Assembly (NCBI GenBank): GCA_945889495.1
Contig: CAMDBU010000017.1
Location: 1-53,442 of the forward strand
Length of the DNA: 53,442 nucleotides
Direction: 5' to 3'
Origin: Syntrophobacter sp. SbD2
Lineage (GTDB): Bacteria; Desulfobacterota; Binatia; UBA9968
The first letter of the stretch is position 1, and each line of letters begins with the position of its first letter. The position numbers and the translations under genes were made by a program. Under the pieces are notes generated by a model. It saw only the letters and a list, made by a program, of their open reading frames with translations. It searched no databases and was not told the DNA's origin. This document shows positions 18,272 to 26,139 of this stretch, in pieces.

Positions 18272-18305
18272 TATCCGTAATGAGTTGAAGGGTATTGCCG
18301 GTTCG

Positions 18306-19520
18306 ATGTTAACCGTTGAAGAAAATAATTTGTTAGCGCGGGTCGGGCCGGGCACGCCGGCGGGTGAACTGCTGCGCCGCTATTGGCACGCCGTTGCCGT
18401 CGCCACTGAAGTCACGACGGAAAACCCCACCAAGCATGTGCGCGTGCTCGGTGAAGACTTGGTGCTGTTTCGCGACAAGCGCGGCAAGCTCGGTTTGCTG
18501 GCCGACCGCTGCGCCCATCGCGGTGTGTCGCTGCTCTACGGCCGGGTCGAAGAGCGCGGCATCGCCTGCGCTTATCATGGTTGGCTTTACGACACCGCCG
18601 GCAATTGCTTGGAGTGTCCGGCCGAGCCCGCCGAGAGCAAATTCCATCTCACCGTCAAACAAAAAGCCTATCCGGTTGAGGAGCATTTAAATTTAGTCTG
18701 GGCCTATATGGGTCCCCTACCGGCGCCGGTGATGACCCGCTTCGACACGTTCTTTCGCCGCGACGGCCACCGCAAGATCGTCGTTCACCCACGGTTAGAT
18801 TGTAACTGGTTCCAGGCGATGGAAAATTCCGTCGACCCGGCGCATTTGCAGATCCTGCATCAGGAATATTACGGCCGCGGCCTGCGCAAGGCCGAGAGCA
18901 CGACGCGCGGTTTCACCGACGATGTGGCGCGTAACGAGTTTTATCTCACCGATCATGGCGTGATAAAAAAGCGCATCTACACCAACGGTGTGACCGACGA
19001 GCACCCGCTGCTGTTTCCAACCATCCTGCGCCAGGGACCGAGCTCGCAGATTCGCACTCCCATCGACGACCAGCACACCATGCACATCCACGTGCTGTTT
19101 TTCCCCACCGAGGACGGCAGCGAACCGGCTGAGACCTACGATCCCGAAGTCGTCTACAACGACCCGTACAAAGAGCCGCCTGACAAGCTCCACCCCTTCA
19201 CCCATTTCACCCAGAAGCACATCATCCCGCAAGATCACATGGCCTGGGAAACCCAAGGACCGATCGCCGACCGCACCAGCGAAAGACTCGCCAGCTCCGA
19301 CCGCGGCGTCGTCATGCTGCGCGAACTGGTGACGCGAGAAATCGCCAAGGTCGCCCGCGGCGAAGACCCCATCGGCGTCGAACGTGACCCCAACCATGCG
19401 ATGATCGACACCAACGTCGACGAAGGCGTGCAACAAATGCGCAACGACGCCCGCTCGCCAGCGCAAGGGTCGTACCGGCAGGACTTGGCGAAGCTCTATC
19501 AGACTGGCGGGAGGGATTGA
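18306..19520 (+). CDS. Rieske oxygenase alpha subunit, phthalate dioxygenase type
   Basis: This 404-residue oxygenase has a Rieske 2Fe-2S site with C69-x-H71 (RCAHRG) and C88-x2-H91 (CAYHGW). A mononuclear iron site follows, D-x2-H-x4-H, in NSVDPAHLQILH. The N-terminus MLTVEENNLLARVGPGTPAGE and the phrase LLRRYWHAV are typical of phthalate 4,5-dioxygenase and related aromatic demethylases. The frame extends to a TTG at 18285; the ATG at 18306 matches family N-termini better. Such enzymes need a reductase, which is not linked. With the hydrolase before it, it points to aromatic-compound catabolism. Confidence 0.9.
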   Translation: MLTVEENNLLARVGPGTPAGELLRRYWHAVAVATEVTTENPTKHVRVLGEDLVLFRDKRGKLGLLADRCAHRGVSLLYGRVEERGIACAYHGWLYDTAGNCLECPAEPAESKFHLTVKQKAYPVEEHLNLVWAYMGPLPAPVMTRFDTFFRRDGHRKIVVHPRLDCNWFQAMENSVDPAHLQILHQEYYGRGLRKAESTTRGFTDDVARNEFYLTDHGVIKKRIYTNGVTDEHPLLFPTILRQGPSSQIRTPIDDQHTMHIHVLFFPTEDGSEPAETYDPEVVYNDPYKEPPDKLHPFTHFTQKHIIPQDHMAWETQGPIADRTSERLASSDRGVVMLRELVTREIAKVARGEDPIGVERDPNHAMIDTNVDEGVQQMRNDARSPAQGSYRQDLAKLYQTGGRD

Positions 19521-19607
19521 GAAAGTGGCGACGAGCGTACAGTGAACGGCTCACCTGAAAGCGTCAAATTGAAAGATTGATAATTTTCAGAGCATCTACC
19601 GATTTCC

Positions 19608-19826
19608 CTAACGTTTCTCCAACTCCGCCAATCGGCTTTTAGCCTGGCTGGGGTATCTTGAGTCGGGATATTGCTCTACTATCTGCCGGTAAAGTTTCGT
19701 CGCGTGTGGTTTGTTGAACTGCTTCTCCTCGAACTGCGCCGTCTCAAAGATATCCTTCGCTTGATCGCCGCAGCCCATGAGCAGCGCGAGAAAGCAGCCT
19801 GCGAGCAATAGCTTTGCATGGAACAT
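19608..19826 (-). CDS. Small TPR-like lipoprotein
   Basis: This predicted lipoprotein of about 72 residues has the signal peptide MFHAKLLLAGCFLALLMGC with lipobox LLMGC. The rest is one or two short helical repeats, including FNKPHATKLYRQIVEQYPDS, in the style of TPR lipoproteins such as BamD or YbgF, but far too short to be either. The frame extends to 19865; the ATG at 19826 has AAAGGACG before it. It lies 28 bp after the retropepsin-like gene on the same strand and may be third in that operon. Its function is unknown. Confidence 0.6.
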   Translation of the reverse strand: MFHAKLLLAGCFLALLMGCGDQAKDIFETAQFEEKQFNKPHATKLYRQIVEQYPDSRYPSQAKSRLAELEKR

Positions 19827-19854
19827 CGTCCTTTTGGTCCCCGACTCGCGCGAA

Positions 19855-20289
19855 TTAGCGACCATCGACCCGATATGAATGCGGTTGCGCGAGCATGATG
19901 ACTTGCCGTTCGGGGTAGCTGTAAATCACGTGGAAGTTGTTTGAAATATCCCGACCAAGAACCGAAACATCGCTGCTTGCGATATCTGTGAAGACAATGA
20001 ACTGGCCCTGAACCGTGACCCGGTTGCCGTCGTCACGAAGGAAAGCGAGCTGGGTTTCGACAAGCTTGCTGCCAACATTTCCGCCGACTCCAGCGAGCTC
20101 AAGATTTTGCGAGGAGGCTAAAGGGGAAAACCAGGAAAGTAGACTTGCGTCAAAAACCGTGCGATCGGCGCCGCAGTCGAAAAGCATGGTAATGTTTTGC
20201 CAGCCGCCCGATGGAGATAACACGGCGGCATCGATCACCGGACTGAGCGCGCCGTCTTGGAAGCGGTGCCAGCGACCGTCAACACGCAT
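19855..20289 (-). CDS. Retropepsin-like aspartic protease domain protein
   Basis: This single-domain protein of about 144 residues contains the clan AA catalytic pattern MLFDCGADRTVFD, where the usual DTGA or DSGA is DCGA. A later hydrophobic-hydrophobic-Gly-R-D motif (VLGRDIS) matches the second conserved segment of retropepsin-like domains. There is no signal peptide. The open frame runs to 20526, but its first 79 residues are antisense-like and low in family character. The ATG at 20289 overlaps the end of the upstream DUF5678-like gene, giving the coupled junction ATGCGTGTTGA, and is preferred. One domain should act as a dimer. Substrate and role are unknown. Confidence 0.6.
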   Translation of the reverse strand: MRVDGRWHRFQDGALSPVIDAAVLSPSGGWQNITMLFDCGADRTVFDASLLSWFSPLASSQNLELAGVGGNVGSKLVETQLAFLRDDGNRVTVQGQFIVFTDIASSDVSVLGRDISNNFHVIYSYPERQVIMLAQPHSYRVDGR

Positions 20290-20554
20290 AAATCCGTGGC
20301 CGACTCTCGCGCGGAATGTACTGCACGAAAGGTTCGTCCTCTGGATGTTTCTGGTCTGCCAGCCGCCGTGCCTCAAGGGCGTCATCGGCAACGAAAACTT
20401 CGCCTCCACTCGCGGCAATATATTTACCGGGGAACTTGGCGAACCAGGGGGCTCCCTGTTCCGTGAGCCAGACGCCGTTAGCGCGATAACGCGCCGAGCG
20501 CTGTAGAAACTCCGGCTCCGCAGCATCTACGGAGATACTCAGCTTCTTATGCAT
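20279..20554 (-). CDS. DUF5678-like small protein
   Basis: This protein of about 91 residues has the pattern APWFAKFPGKYIAASGGEVFVADD, broken by AKF, then a helical stretch and EPFVQYIPRE, matching DUF5678-type small proteins often found next to retropepsin-like proteases. The frame extends to 20716 with unconvincing sequence; the ATG at 20554 begins the conserved part. Its TGA (20279-20281) lies inside the first codons of the protease gene, an 11-bp overlap suggesting translational coupling. Its biochemical role is unknown; it may be a substrate or partner of the protease. Confidence 0.6.
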   Translation of the reverse strand: MHKKLSISVDAAEPEFLQRSARYRANGVWLTEQGAPWFAKFPGKYIAASGGEVFVADDALEARRLADQKHPEDEPFVQYIPRESRPRIYAC

Positions 20555-20618
20555 GGGCGAGAATCTAACACATTTCTCACTGGGCGGCCAATTGCCGGGC
20601 GCCGCGGCGTCCGCTCCT

Positions 20619-21707
20619 CTACAGCGCGTACAGCTCCTTCGGATTGTGGTGCAGGATGCGCTCTTTGCTCTCCTGGCTGATATTATTTTTCTGTTTAAAT
20701 ATTGCGATCGCGTCAACTTCGCTCGATGGGTCGGTGTGGCCGTAGTCGGTGCCGATCACCAAACTGCGCTCGCCGGCGTATTGCAGCACGTAACCCAAAT
20801 CATCGTCGGTTTGGCAGGTCACGTAGACCTTGTATTCACCGAACAGGTCTTCAGGGAATGCCTTGCCGGTTCTCTTATGGCGCAAAACCGTCTCGTTATG
20901 GATCCACGGTATCCACTGCGCGCAGGTTTCGATGAAGCCCCAGCGCAGCTTGGGAAACACGCTCGGCAGTTCGCTGACCAGAAAGTTAAAGCAGGAAATC
21001 ACCGTCGGCGCCCGGAACATGGCGAAGCGATTGGCCGGGGTGCCGCGGAACAGATCGACATTGAGCGGGTTGCCGTTGGCGATGTGAATGGCGACGGCGA
21101 GATCGAGCGAGCTGGCGTGTTCGTAGATCGGATAGAAGTAAGGGTCGGTCATATGGCGCTCGCCATCGATGGGACGGATGCAAACCGCGACAGCGCCATG
21201 CTCCTTGGCAATAGTCATTTGCTCCTTCGCCTCGTCGATGGCGAGATAGGGAATCACGCAGGACCAGCGCAGTCGGCCGCCACCCTGCTTCCAGATATCG
21301 GCGAGCCAGCGGTTCCAGCTCCGGCATAGCGCGGTTTCAACCTCCGGCCGCTGCGACACTTGCTCGATCCACAGGGTGTTGTGGAGCACTTGAACCGCGA
21401 TGCCGAGCTCGTCCATATGGCGCAAGCGCAGCTCGACGTCGGCCATCTCGCGAGCGGCTTGCGGCGTATCGAGCTTGCGCCCACCACGTTCCGACAGCTC
21501 ACGGAGCTGCCGCTCGGTGAAGCTGGGAAAGCGAAAGCCGCGAATCTTGTCGTCGATGACCCAGTATTCCCGCCCCGGCTCGTCGGGCGACGCAAACAGC
21601 CGTGGGCGAAATTTCCGTTCAGACGGTTCGAGATAATCCCAGGTGTGCTCGGTTTCGATCACATGAGCGTCGGCGTCGATGACTTCTAGACTCGTCACTT
21701 GTGTCAT
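20619..21707 (-). CDS. Amidohydrolase_2 family protein
   Basis: This 362-residue ACMSD-like TIM-barrel protein has the metal pair in VIDADAHVIETEHTW, a barrel histidine in VAIHIANG, and the C-terminal Asp in GTDYGHTDPS. The start follows GAGGAGGGACGAGAC. It is closest to the protein at 12435-13445, from which it probably arose by duplication. It is flanked by a vapBC remnant upstream and, 64 bp downstream on the same strand, by the DUF5678/retropepsin pair. The substrate is unknown. Confidence 0.87.
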   Translation of the reverse strand: MTQVTSLEVIDADAHVIETEHTWDYLEPSERKFRPRLFASPDEPGREYWVIDDKIRGFRFPSFTERQLRELSERGGRKLDTPQAAREMADVELRLRHMDELGIAVQVLHNTLWIEQVSQRPEVETALCRSWNRWLADIWKQGGGRLRWSCVIPYLAIDEAKEQMTIAKEHGAVAVCIRPIDGERHMTDPYFYPIYEHASSLDLAVAIHIANGNPLNVDLFRGTPANRFAMFRAPTVISCFNFLVSELPSVFPKLRWGFIETCAQWIPWIHNETVLRHKRTGKAFPEDLFGEYKVYVTCQTDDDLGYVLQYAGERSLVIGTDYGHTDPSSEVDAIAIFKQKNNISQESKERILHHNPKELYAL

Positions 21708-21900
21708 GTCTCGTCCCTCCTCGTGGATTCGCCTCCGTTCCTGATCAGCACGTTACCGATCATCGCGCCAACACCTAGCGGCGTCAAGACGAAATATAGC
21801 GCCGGTTGTAGCAAAATGAATCCGTCGGGGTTAACGGCAACATGAAAATGCCAGGGTAACAAGACGGATGGGAGCCGTAGAGTAGATGGAAGCGAAGAGA

Positions 21901-21987
21901 TTAAGCTAATTTCACGGACAAAAGGTGGTCCGAATCACGCCGCACGAAATACCCGAACCAACCACCGGTATCGACAAAAACGGCCAT
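21901..21987 (-). pseudogene. VapC-like PIN toxin remnant
   Basis: Two bases after the stop of the upstream small gene, an ATG opens a 28-codon frame. It reads MAVFVDTGGWFGYFVRRDSD, ends HLLSVKLA, and stops at TAA. This is the start of a PIN-domain ribonuclease: a hydrophobic strand, the first catalytic Asp (D6 in FVDTGGW), then the D-x-x-H of the first loop. A full VapC has about 130 residues, so roughly 100 are missing, along with the other acidic residues. The TGA-GC-ATG junction is the classic antitoxin-toxin arrangement. The toxin should be inactive. Confidence 0.7.
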
Positions 21988-21989
21988 GC

Positions 21990-22244
21990 TCAACGACCGT
22001 GAAGATATTTGTCGTGATCGCGATTGCTGACTGCGGCGCCCGTTTCCAAAGAGAGCCCGGCCACGGAGTCCAGGACACTACAAATCCGAACGTGTTCCGC
22101 GTCTGATAATTCTAGCTCGGCAGGCCGAGCCCCAAGCGCACGCTCCCGGCAAATCGATTTCACAAGCGTCACGACGGATTCCACATCTTCAGGCGAGAAA
22201 TCGCTGATAACCTTGCTAATTTCCTGTTCAGGTAGCGGTTTCAT
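21990..22244 (-). CDS. VapB-like antitoxin (orphaned)
   Basis: This small helical protein of 84 residues starts MKPLPEQEISKVISDFSPED and ends RDHDKYLHGR. The D-H-D-x-x-L-[YH]-G ending is common in short proteins that precede PIN-domain toxins. The ATG at 22244 has GGAG at 7-nt spacing; the frame extends to 22259. A truncated PIN toxin starts 2 nt after its stop. I recognise no DNA-binding fold, so the antitoxin role rests on context and the C-terminus. Confidence 0.55.
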   Translation of the reverse strand: MKPLPEQEISKVISDFSPEDVESVVTLVKSICRERALGARPAELELSDAEHVRICSVLDSVAGLSLETGAAVSNRDHDKYLHGR

Positions 22245-22439
22245 ATCCACGCTCCGCACCGATTTTTGTATAGGCTAGCGCCAATGCGGCCTCCGGCCAA
22301 CTGTTCTACCTCCCCTCCTGGCACACGGGACCGTAGAGACTTCAAGCCGATGTTTGATTTGTCTGTTAGCGCGCGAAAGAGCAAAACAGGGCACCATGAA
22401 TCTTGCCCCTTCGTCACTGCCGTGCGAAATTAACCCGGC

Positions 22440-23582
22440 ATGAATCCGACTAAAACCTTCCCCCGCCGTGGTATCGTCGAAGGCTTCTTCGGCCCACTGT
22501 GGTCGATGGCGCACCGGCGGCGGCTTTTTGAGTTCGGCGCGGCGCGCGGCATGAATACTTATCTCTACGCCCCCAAGGACGATCCCTATCATCGCAAACT
22601 TTGGCGCCGACCCTACCCCGATACGCAGTGGCGTGAGCTGCTGCGGCTGATTCGTGCGGCGCGAAAATATCAGATTGACTTCGTTTACGGCTTTCATCCC
22701 GGCGAGGGATTGTACTTTGGCGACGACCGCGCCGTGCGCATCCTTGTGCGCAAGGCGCAACGTTTTTACGATGCCGGCGTACGCAGCTTCGCCGTGCTAT
22801 TCGACGATATTACCTCCAAGCTCAGCGACCCGCGCGACCGGCGCGCATTCAATAACAGTCTGGCGCGCGCCGAGGGCACATGGCTGGCGAAAATCATCGC
22901 CGCGCAACCGGCGAGCTGGCGCGATGTCGAGTGGTGGATTTGTCCGTCTTACTACAGCGAAGATGGGTTGCTCGAACGGGTCTTCGGTAAATTCGAAGCG
23001 CACTTTCTCGAAACCTTGGCGCAGTATCTACCGCCCAACATTCCCTGCTTCTGGACCGGGCCAGCAGTTGTTTCGCAAACCATCAGCCTGGCCCATGTCG
23101 AGCGCATCGCCAAGCGGATCAACCGCCCGCTGCTCCTGTGGGACAACTATCCGGTCAACGATCTGTCCATGGCTGACGAGCTCCATATCGCGCCGCTCAC
23201 CGGCCGCGATCCGCGCTTGCCGGAATCGGTCTACGGCTACTTGAGCAATCCCTTGCTGCAAGAAGAACTGAGCTTTGTGCCGTTGGCGACCTGTTTCGAC
23301 TACGCGCGGGCACCGGCCAACTATCGCGCCGAAGTGTCGTGGAAACGAGTTGTCAGTCAACGCTACGGTGCCGCGGCGTTGCCCCATTGGCGCGCGCTCG
23401 GGAGTTACGCTGAGGCGAGCATCGCGGCAAAAAAAGCCAAACAGCCGTTGCGACTGACTGCATCAGAAAAGCGGCGATTGCAAACGGCCTTGGCCTACGT
23501 CGATCGCCATCGCGCCCAGCGCTGGGCGAAAGAATTGGTCCCCTGGCGTCCCGCCATCGCACAACTACTTTCAGGTTTGTGA
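22440..23582 (+). CDS. GH84 beta-N-acetylglucosaminidase-like protein
   Basis: This 380-residue catalytic domain is of the glycoside hydrolase 84 type (O-GlcNAcase/NagJ-like), which removes terminal beta-linked GlcNAc by substrate-assisted catalysis. The family start RGIVEGFFGPLWS is followed by GMNTYLYAPKDDPYHRKLWR. The catalytic neighbouring Asp pair D122-D123 lies in VLFDDIT. LLLWDNYPVND is another family segment. There is no signal peptide, so it is probably cytoplasmic. GH84 enzymes are usually secreted and multidomain, so this short form is unusual. It lies 59 bp upstream of senA on the same strand. Because the selenoneine pathway uses a GlcNAc selenosugar, a functional link is possible but inferred. 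Confidence 0.85.
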   Translation: MNPTKTFPRRGIVEGFFGPLWSMAHRRRLFEFGAARGMNTYLYAPKDDPYHRKLWRRPYPDTQWRELLRLIRAARKYQIDFVYGFHPGEGLYFGDDRAVRILVRKAQRFYDAGVRSFAVLFDDITSKLSDPRDRRAFNNSLARAEGTWLAKIIAAQPASWRDVEWWICPSYYSEDGLLERVFGKFEAHFLETLAQYLPPNIPCFWTGPAVVSQTISLAHVERIAKRINRPLLLWDNYPVNDLSMADELHIAPLTGRDPRLPESVYGYLSNPLLQEELSFVPLATCFDYARAPANYRAEVSWKRVVSQRYGAAALPHWRALGSYAEASIAAKKAKQPLRLTASEKRRLQTALAYVDRHRAQRWAKELVPWRPAIAQLLSGL

Positions 23583-23641
23583 TGCGCGGAATTATGGGTT
23601 AAATCAGGAGAGCCATTTTTTCTAACCTAGGCAACGCCAAG

Positions 23642-25039
23642 ATGCTCGTCAATCCCACCGCCGCTCAATTGATCGCCACCATGCGCGATTTTCGCGCACG
23701 CTTGTTGGGCCTGGTTGGCGATTTAACTGACGAGCAAACGATTGGCCCGCGTTTGGCGATCGTCAATCCGCCGCTCTGGGAGATCGGCCATGTCGCTTGG
23801 ACTCAAGAGTTCTGGGCGCTGCGTCACCTGCGCGGCGAAAGCCCGCTTCTGCTGGATAGCGACCAGCTCTACAATTCCACTGAAGTCGCCCATGACACGC
23901 GCTGGGAGCTGCTGCTGCCGAGTCGTGCCAGTACTTTGGATTACATGAAGGAAGTGCTCGACCGCTGTATCGAGCGGATCGAGAACAAGCCCGAGCTGTC
24001 ACCGGAAGAATTTTATTTTTACTGGCTGACCACCTTTCACGAAGGCATGCACGCCGAAGCGCTCGCCTATACGCGCCAGACCTTGGGCTATGCGCCACCG
24101 CGGTTCCTTCAGTCAGCGCCGATCGGCGCCGCGCCCGATCCTCGCGCCTGGTTCGGCGATGTCGAAGTTCCCGGCGGCAAGTTCACGATCGGCGCCGGCA
24201 AAAACGACCCATTCGTTTTCGACAACGAAAAATGGGCCCAGGTCGTGGAAGTCAAACCTTTCCGCATCGCCCGCGCGCCGGTGACCAACGGCGAGTTCTT
24301 GGAATTTGTCGAGGAAGACGGCTACCGCGATGAAAAATACTGGAGCGCCGACGGCTGGCGCTGGCTCCAGTCCGGCGGCTCGCCGCAGCTAGAAAAGTCC
24401 TTCGCCAAATTCTTCGGCAAAGATATCCACGAGCCAGTCGAGATCGCCGCTTTCAAGGAAAAACTCGATCACCCGGTGTACTGGAAGCCGCTCGACAACG
24501 GCAAATGGGAGCGCCGCGTCTACGACCAATATCTGCTGCTGGACGAAGATCTGCCGGTAGTCCATGTCAGTTGGTACGAAGCCGAAGCCTTCTGCAATTG
24601 GGCCGGCCGGCGCTTGCCCAGCGAAGCCGAATGGGAAGCGGCGGCCGCGGGTGACCTCGGCAAGGATGGCAAGGTGCTCAATGGCCATCGCCGCCGCTTT
24701 CCGTGGGGCGACCACGCGCCGACAGCGCAACACGCCAATCTCGATTGGCGTAATGGCGGGCTAGTCGAAGTTGCCGCCCACGGCGCTGGCGACAGCGCCT
24801 TCGGCTGCCGCCAGATGATCGGTAATGTCTGGGAATGGACCGCCGACGATTTTCTACCTTATCCAGGATTTAGCACCGACCCTTACAAGGAATACTCCCA
24901 GCCCTGGTTTGGTACTCACAAAGTGCTGCGCGGCGGCTGCTGGGCGACCTCGTCACTTTTAATTCACAACGGCTGGCGCAACTTTTATACGCCGGACCGG
25001 CGCGATGTCTGGGCCGGCTTTCGCACCTGCGCGCTATGA
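23642..25039 (+). CDS. senA: Selenoneine synthase SenA (EgtB-like)
   Basis: This 465-residue protein has a DinB-like N-terminal domain and a C-terminal FGE-sulfatase (SUMF1) domain, as in EgtB. The iron-binding triad is visible: H50 (WEIGHVAW) and H133-x3-H137 (HEGMH). The segments AIVNPPLWEIGHVAW, AHDTRWELLLPSR and HAEALAYTRQTLGY fit SenA, whereas EgtB usually has HEQQHQEL. SenA joins a selenosugar to hercynine on the way to selenoneine. A SenB-type glycosyltransferase follows, which decides the call over EgtB. The ATG at 23642 lacks a Shine-Dalgarno; an in-frame ATT at 23615 lies 4 nt after AGGAG and is an alternative. No senC or egtD lies in the window. Confidence 0.82.
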   Translation: MLVNPTAAQLIATMRDFRARLLGLVGDLTDEQTIGPRLAIVNPPLWEIGHVAWTQEFWALRHLRGESPLLLDSDQLYNSTEVAHDTRWELLLPSRASTLDYMKEVLDRCIERIENKPELSPEEFYFYWLTTFHEGMHAEALAYTRQTLGYAPPRFLQSAPIGAAPDPRAWFGDVEVPGGKFTIGAGKNDPFVFDNEKWAQVVEVKPFRIARAPVTNGEFLEFVEEDGYRDEKYWSADGWRWLQSGGSPQLEKSFAKFFGKDIHEPVEIAAFKEKLDHPVYWKPLDNGKWERRVYDQYLLLDEDLPVVHVSWYEAEAFCNWAGRRLPSEAEWEAAAAGDLGKDGKVLNGHRRRFPWGDHAPTAQHANLDWRNGGLVEVAAHGAGDSAFGCRQMIGNVWEWTADDFLPYPGFSTDPYKEYSQPWFGTHKVLRGGCWATSSLLIHNGWRNFYTPDRRDVWAGFRTCAL

Positions 25040-25058
25040 TGCAGCGGACTGGCAGGCA

Positions 25059-25150
25059 AATTTCGCAATATCTCCCGCCAAAACGCAAAGGCGCCAAGTG
25101 CGGAGAAGACATTTGTTGCTGAATTCTTAGCGCTCTGGCGAGAAAAAGGC
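25059..25150. repeat. Dispersed inverted repeat between senA and senB
   Basis: The 125-bp gap contains TCCCGCCAAAACGCAAAGGCGCC (split here by AAAACG; about 25069-25091) and the facing arm CTTAGCGCTCTGGCGAGA (about 25126-25143). This is the same imperfect palindrome family as at 3871-4165 and 8516-8598. Its position inside a likely operon suggests insertion after the operon formed, or a role in setting relative expression. Confidence 0.55.
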
Positions 25151-25164
25151 TCCGAGTCGACAAC

Positions 25165-26139
25165 ATGAACATCCAACTGGTCACCCCGGCGCCGCTGAAG
25201 ATCAACAACGGCAACAAGATCACCGCCCTGCGTTGGGCGGCGATCTTGAAAAAACTCGGCCACCGGGTGCGCGTGTTGCAAACCTACGACGGCAAACCAT
25301 GCGATCTGCTGATCGCGCTGCATGCGCTAAAGAGCGCCGAGTCGATCCGGCGTTTTCACGAGGATCATCCCGGCAAGCCGGTAATCGTCGTGCTCACCGG
25401 CACCGACGTTTACCGTGACATTCATGAGACCAAAGAAGCTCAACGATCCCTTGAGCTAGCGACCCGCCTGGTGGCACTGCAAGACATGGCGCTGCGTGAA
25501 TTACCCAGGAAGTATCGCGGCAAAACTCAAGTGATCTATCAATCGGCGGAACCGGTAAAAGTGAAAGCGCAGAAACCAAGGCGCAATTTCAACGTTTGCG
25601 TCATCGGCCATCTGCGCGAGGAGAAGGATCCCCTGCGCACCGCCCTGGCGGCGCGCCAACTGCCGGCTCAGTCGCGCATTCAAGTCACCCACATCGGCGC
25701 CGCCTTGGACCCGGAGCTGGGCCGAGCAGCGCGCGCCGAAGCCCAGGTCAATCCACGCTACCGCTGGATTGGCCAGTTGTCGCACCGCAAGACACGTGAC
25801 CATCTGGCGCGCAGCCACTTGCTCTGCATCACATCGAAGATGGAAGGCAGCTCCAACGTCTTGTCCGAAGCCTTAGCCTCTGGAGTTCCCGTGGTAGCGT
25901 CAAAGATTTCCGGGCTGATGGGAACTCTGGGCGCGAGATTCCCCGGTTACTTTCCCTTGGGCGACACCGGCCGGCTCTCCCGGCTACTGGTGAAAGCCGA
26001 AACCAACCGGCAATTTTATGGCAAGTTGAAGCGCCACTGCGGCCAATTCGCCGCATTGGCCGCGCCACGCCGTGAACTCCAGGCTTGGCGAAGTCTGTTG
26101 GGCGAAGTTTCTCAACCGCCCAGGCGATCGGCGCGCTGA
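25165..26139 (+). CDS. senB: Selenosugar synthase SenB (TIGR04348-type glycosyltransferase)
   Basis: This 324-residue GT4-like glycosyltransferase has the family start MNIQLVTPAPLKINNGNKIT followed by ALRWAAILKKLGHRV, then CDLLIALHALKSAESI and VLTGTDVYRDI. C-terminal MEGSSNVLSEALASGVPVVAS is the sugar-nucleotide binding region. These segments match the TIGR04348 family, to which SenB belongs. SenB makes a seleno-GlcNAc sugar from UDP-GlcNAc and selenophosphate. It follows senA on the same strand. The third pathway gene, senC (a SelD homologue), is not adjacent, so selenophosphate would come from a SelD elsewhere. The ribosome binding site is weak. Confidence 0.85.
   Translation: MNIQLVTPAPLKINNGNKITALRWAAILKKLGHRVRVLQTYDGKPCDLLIALHALKSAESIRRFHEDHPGKPVIVVLTGTDVYRDIHETKEAQRSLELATRLVALQDMALRELPRKYRGKTQVIYQSAEPVKVKAQKPRRNFNVCVIGHLREEKDPLRTALAARQLPAQSRIQVTHIGAALDPELGRAARAEAQVNPRYRWIGQLSHRKTRDHLARSHLLCITSKMEGSSNVLSEALASGVPVVASKISGLMGTLGARFPGYFPLGDTGRLSRLLVKAETNRQFYGKLKRHCGQFAALAAPRRELQAWRSLLGEVSQPPRRSAR

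Noticed and set aside
20290-20526. N-terminal extension of the retropepsin-like gene
   Set aside because: The extra 79 residues overlap most of the DUF5678-like gene and have no family character; the internal ATG gives a coupled junction.
21704-21922. 72-codon minus-strand stretch ending in TGA that overlaps the ATG of the 20619-21707 gene (ATGA), with a hydrophobic ALYFVLTPLGVGAMIG
   Set aside because: It has no good start codon or ribosome binding site, and overlaps the vapC remnant. It could be the 3' end of a lost membrane protein, but evidence is too thin to call.
23642-25039. Annotation as ergothioneine synthase EgtB
   Set aside because: The motif wording (HEGMHAEA, TRQTLGY) and the adjacent TIGR04348-type glycosyltransferase fit SenA better than EgtB, and no egtD neighbour is present.
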